NCBI GenBank assembly: GCA_025934835.1
Contig: JAICWL010000001.1
Span: 1 to 64,000, forward strand
Length of the DNA stretch: 64,000 nucleotides
Source: Fimbriimonadaceae bacterium
Lineage (GTDB): Bacteria > Armatimonadota > Fimbriimonadia > Fimbriimonadales > Fimbriimonadaceae
Direction: 5' to 3'
Shown: piece after piece, positions 61,467 to 64,000 of the stretch
Position numbering within the stretch: the first letter of the stretch is position 1
Layout: every line of letters begins with the position of its first letter
Notes under the pieces: generated by a model
The model's input: the letters and a program-made list of their open reading frames with translations, nothing else
Databases searched by the model: none
What the model was told of the DNA's origin: nothing
Program-made: the position numbers and the translations under genes

Positions 61467-62777
61467 TTATTCCTGACTTGCGACGAGCTCCGGGTCGAGC
61501 TGCACTGTGACACGGGTGATTCGCCGGCGGGCCATGTTTTCGACGCGCATCAGCCCGAGCACCGTCTCGACGCTGTCACCCGGCCTCGGGACGCGATCCA
61601 GGGAATTCACCATCATCGTGGCGAGAGTGTCTGTGTTGCTGCCCGGATCGATCGGCAGGTGCAGCCGGTCGATGAGCTCGTCGAATCGAACATCCGCGCG
61701 GGCCGAAACCCTTCCGCCAGGGTGCACCTCGATGATTTGCCGCTCGCTTTCGAGTCGGTCCTCGAGCTCTCCGAACACCTCCTCGACCACGTCCTCCAGC
61801 GTTACGAGTCCGCTCGTGCCCCCATATTCGTCCATAACGATGAGCATTTGCGTCTTCTCTTCGCGCATCGTCTGCACGATCCGCTCCATCGGCAGGTTCT
61901 CCGGAATTGCCACGAGCGGCCGTGTAATCCTTTCCAAGGAGAGGTCGGGGGCGTCGATGTTCCTCACGACGTCGTGCAGGTAGGCGATACCCACCATATC
62001 GTCGATGTCGCCCCTGCAAACCGGAAGCCGACTGAACGGTATTTGCTTAAGCTTGGCGAGAAGCTCCTGCTTCGTAAGCCCGATGTCAAGCCACTTGATG
62101 TCCAGCCGGTGGATCATGATATCGCGAGCGCACAGCACGTCGAGCCGCAGAGCGCGGGTCACGAGGTCCGCGTGCGTTCGGTCCAAAACGCCTTCTGCTC
62201 CGCCGGTCTGCACGAGCATCAGCAATTCGTCTTTGGGCACTGCCTCATGCTCCTCCGCGCGCATGTCGATACCGAACGCGCGAAGAATCAGGCCGGCCGC
62301 AGCCTGCGCGAGCCAAACGATCGGTCCTAGAAGGATCGCGATGCCCTTCAGGGGCCGGAAGGTGAGCAGCGCTACGTGCTCCGCCCGTCGCAGAGCGTAA
62401 TACTTCGGGCACAGCTCGCCAATGACGACGAGCACGAACGATACGAGAACAAAAGAGATAATGTAGCCCAGCGTTCGAGTAACAGTCGCGCCGAGCGACG
62501 ACTCGATGAAGCCAACACGCGAAATCGCGTTCGTGAGCAGCCCGGTGATGAACGGCTCCGTGACCGTGCCGACTCCGACTCCGATCATCGTGATTCCGAC
62601 TTGGCTCGCAGCGACGAACGTGGAGATGTTCTCCAAATCCTTGGCCAACGCCTTGGCCGCCTTGTTGCCCCGACGGGCGAGGCCCTCGACCCGGCTCCTG
62701 CGAGCGCTCACGATCGCGTACTCGGAAAGCACGAAGAACACGCTTCCCAAAAGCAACAGCACGCTCGCTAGCCACAT
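61467..62777 (-). CDS. CNNM/CorC-HlyC family transporter (hemolysin-like)
   Basis: A 436-aa inner-membrane protein. DUF21 transmembrane domain at the N-terminus (WLASVLLLLGSVFFVLSEYAIVSARRSR, QVGITMIGVGVGTVTEP, IISFVLVSFVLVVIGELCPK). Cytosolic CBS pair includes ARDIMIHRLDIKWLD and VMDEYGGTSGLVTLEDVVEEVFGEL. CorC/HlyC C-terminal domain ends the chain. Relatives transport or sense Mg2+. I start at MWLASVLLL; the earlier ORF residues are not family-like. Confidence 0.92.
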   Translation of the reverse strand: MWLASVLLLLGSVFFVLSEYAIVSARRSRVEGLARRGNKAAKALAKDLENISTFVAASQVGITMIGVGVGTVTEPFITGLLTNAISRVGFIESSLGATVTRTLGYIISFVLVSFVLVVIGELCPKYYALRRAEHVALLTFRPLKGIAILLGPIVWLAQAAAGLILRAFGIDMRAEEHEAVPKDELLMLVQTGGAEGVLDRTHADLVTRALRLDVLCARDIMIHRLDIKWLDIGLTKQELLAKLKQIPFSRLPVCRGDIDDMVGIAYLHDVVRNIDAPDLSLERITRPLVAIPENLPMERIVQTMREEKTQMLIVMDEYGGTSGLVTLEDVVEEVFGELEDRLESERQIIEVHPGGRVSARADVRFDELIDRLHLPIDPGSNTDTLATMMVNSLDRVPRPGDSVETVLGLMRVENMARRRITRVTVQLDPELVASQE

Positions 62778-62850
62778 ACGCGCATACTTGCCCTCACCAC
62801 CAGCACATTGTAACTTGGCGGCGGCGGTGCGCTGCGGCATGGCATCGGGC

Positions 62851-62862
62851 TAGACTTGGGCC
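62851..62862 (+). promoter_or_regulatory. Putative -10 element (TAGACT) 6 nt before the SGNH hydrolase ATG
   Basis: TAGACT-TGGGCC-ATG on the plus strand. Same geometry as the BNR gene with the same hexamer. Confidence 0.5.
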
Positions 62863-64000
62863 ATGCGCGCTTGGGCACTTACTTTCATGATCGCAGCGTC
62901 CGCCGTAGCCACCGCCCAGTCGGGCTTTGCGCTGCACGTTGGCGACCGTGTGCTGTTCTATGGCGACAGCATCACGGACAACGCTCCATACACCCATTTC
63001 GTGGAAACGTTCGTAGCCACCAGGTTTCCCGGCATGCGAGTGTCGTTCGTCAACTCCGGCGTCGGAGGTGATCGCGTCACCGGTGGCGGACTCGGGCCGA
63101 TCGACGATCGCCTTACCCGCGACATGATGGCGTGGAAACCGACCGTGATTACGATCATGCTCGGCATGAACGATGCTGCGTACAAGCCGTTCGACCAAGG
63201 CACTCTCGACACGTACGAGGCGGGCTACCGACACATAGCGGATCGCATCAAGCACGAGTTGCCGAGCGCCCGAGTGTGGCTGCTCCGACCGTCTCCCTTC
63301 GACGACGTCACGCGAGCCCCAGGCTGGGATCCTGGATACAACGCGGTTCTGAAACAGTACGGAGACTTCGTCGCGCAGTTAGCTTCGCAAAATGGGTTCA
63401 GCGTTATCGACATGAACACTCCGCTCGTCGACATGCTCGAAAAGGCCAAGGCACAAAACGCGGAGTTGGCGCAGCAGATCATCCCCGATCGTGTGCATCC
63501 GACGAACGCAGGACATATGGCTATGGCGGAAGCAATCCTGGAGGCGTGGAACGCGCCCCGCGTTGTTTCCAAAATCGAAGTGGACGCCAAGACGGGCTCT
63601 ATGACGACCGTCAACGCGGTTGCGCATCCGCAAGGCCCGCTTCAGTGGACCCAAACCGACAAGTCGCTGCCGTGGCCGCTCCCCCACAAGGATCCGCTTC
63701 ACGACCTGGTGTTCAAGAGCAGCGGCGTCGAGGCACTGAATGTGGAAACCCTTCAGGTCCGCAACCTCGATCTGGGCAACTACTCCCTCTTGATCGACAA
63801 CAAGACGATTGGAGTTTTCAGCGCGGAAGCACTAGGGGCCGGGCTGGACCTCACTCAGTTCGCAACACCGATGGAGGATCAAGCCAACACGGTGGCCGAT
63901 CTCGCCTCGAAGCGATCGACGATCCAGTACACGACTTGGCGGGAGCTGAGCTTTGGCCTCAGCTCGGTCGACGACAGCGCCAGGAACAACGCAATCCGCT
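62863..64000 (+). CDS. Secreted SGNH/GDSL hydrolase (partial, runs off the window)
   Basis: At least 379 aa, open at the right edge, so missing from the ORF track. Signal peptide MRAWALTFMIAASAVATAQS. The SGNH blocks are FYGDSITDNAP (nucleophile Ser36), NSGVGGDRVTGG, LGMNDAAY and DRVHPTNAGHMAM (Asp-His). These are esterases, often acting on acetylated polysaccharides. An extra domain after residue about 235 continues beyond the window. Divergent from the CNNM gene, 85 bp apart. Confidence 0.93.
   Translation, partial: MRAWALTFMIAASAVATAQSGFALHVGDRVLFYGDSITDNAPYTHFVETFVATRFPGMRVSFVNSGVGGDRVTGGGLGPIDDRLTRDMMAWKPTVITIMLGMNDAAYKPFDQGTLDTYEAGYRHIADRIKHELPSARVWLLRPSPFDDVTRAPGWDPGYNAVLKQYGDFVAQLASQNGFSVIDMNTPLVDMLEKAKAQNAELAQQIIPDRVHPTNAGHMAMAEAILEAWNAPRVVSKIEVDAKTGSMTTVNAVAHPQGPLQWTQTDKSLPWPLPHKDPLHDLVFKSSGVEALNVETLQVRNLDLGNYSLLIDNKTIGVFSAEALGAGLDLTQFATPMEDQANTVADLASKRSTIQYTTWRELSFGLSSVDDSARNNAIR

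Overview
The window is a 64 kb piece of a GC-rich bacterial chromosome (mostly about 60% G+C) densely packed with genes on both strands. No marker here fixes the taxon. A diderm envelope is indicated by a PilMNOPQ type IV pilus assembly operon with a secretin, lipoproteins and a PEP-CTERM protein. Together with the Gly-rich RRM protein and many beta-propeller secreted proteins, this would fit an Armatimonadota (Fimbriimonadia-like) genome, but that placement is inference.

Layout. 1-7.8 kb: the tail of an oligopeptide ABC ATPase, a CCA-adding enzyme/SDR pair, a single-domain response regulator, tRNA-Ser(UGA), a universal stress protein, a DUF1232 protein, an AcuI-like reductase and a large secreted BNR/sortilin-like propeller. 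7.9-12.6 kb: a tightly overlapping operon of amidase, sugar-type binding protein and two MalF/MalG-type permeases, without an ATPase. 12.6-17.5 kb: a class II aldolase, Prs, an AraD-type epimerase, OsmC, a selenocysteine-containing SelD (in-frame TGA, N-terminus missed by the ORF track) and a TIGR01777 epimerase. 17.5-20.9 kb: tig-clpP-clpX. 21-26 kb: a GH31 glucosidase with a PA14 insert, a PEP-CTERM protein and a propeller lipoprotein. 26-31 kb: RRM protein, argB, metallophosphoesterase, YHS-like secreted protein, ruvC, mutL. 31-36 kb: DUF4382/DUF5666 lipoprotein, hsp20-lon. 36-43.5 kb: lipoprotein, pseudouridine synthase, D,D-carboxypeptidase, scpB/scpA, tRNA-Cys, two GNAT enzymes and a helical-repeat protein. 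43.6-45.5 kb: dnaK. 45.9-52.8 kb: ExeA-like ATPase, HTH protein, pilM-N-O-P-Q, ending in a strong terminator. 52.8-54.5 kb: a locally AT-richer island with two unrecognised genes. 54.5-64 kb: ispH, L10 leader with rplJ-rplL, acpP-fabF-xer, a secreted BNR protein, a CNNM-family transporter and a truncated SGNH hydrolase.

Two observations stand out. First, SelD carries UGA where the catalytic cysteine belongs, followed by a hairpin; this implies a selenocysteine-decoding system elsewhere in the genome. Second, at least a dozen start codons, some of them GTG, sit 5-9 nt downstream of a TAnnnT-like -10 box with no room for a Shine-Dalgarno site. This suggests that leaderless transcription is routine here, while genes inside operons use Shine-Dalgarno sites or stop/start overlaps. 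Other points worth checking are a CTG start coupled to a stop codon, a 25-bp divergent promoter, terminator-containing leaders upstream of the RRM gene and rplJ, and unexplained GC-rich intergenic elements.
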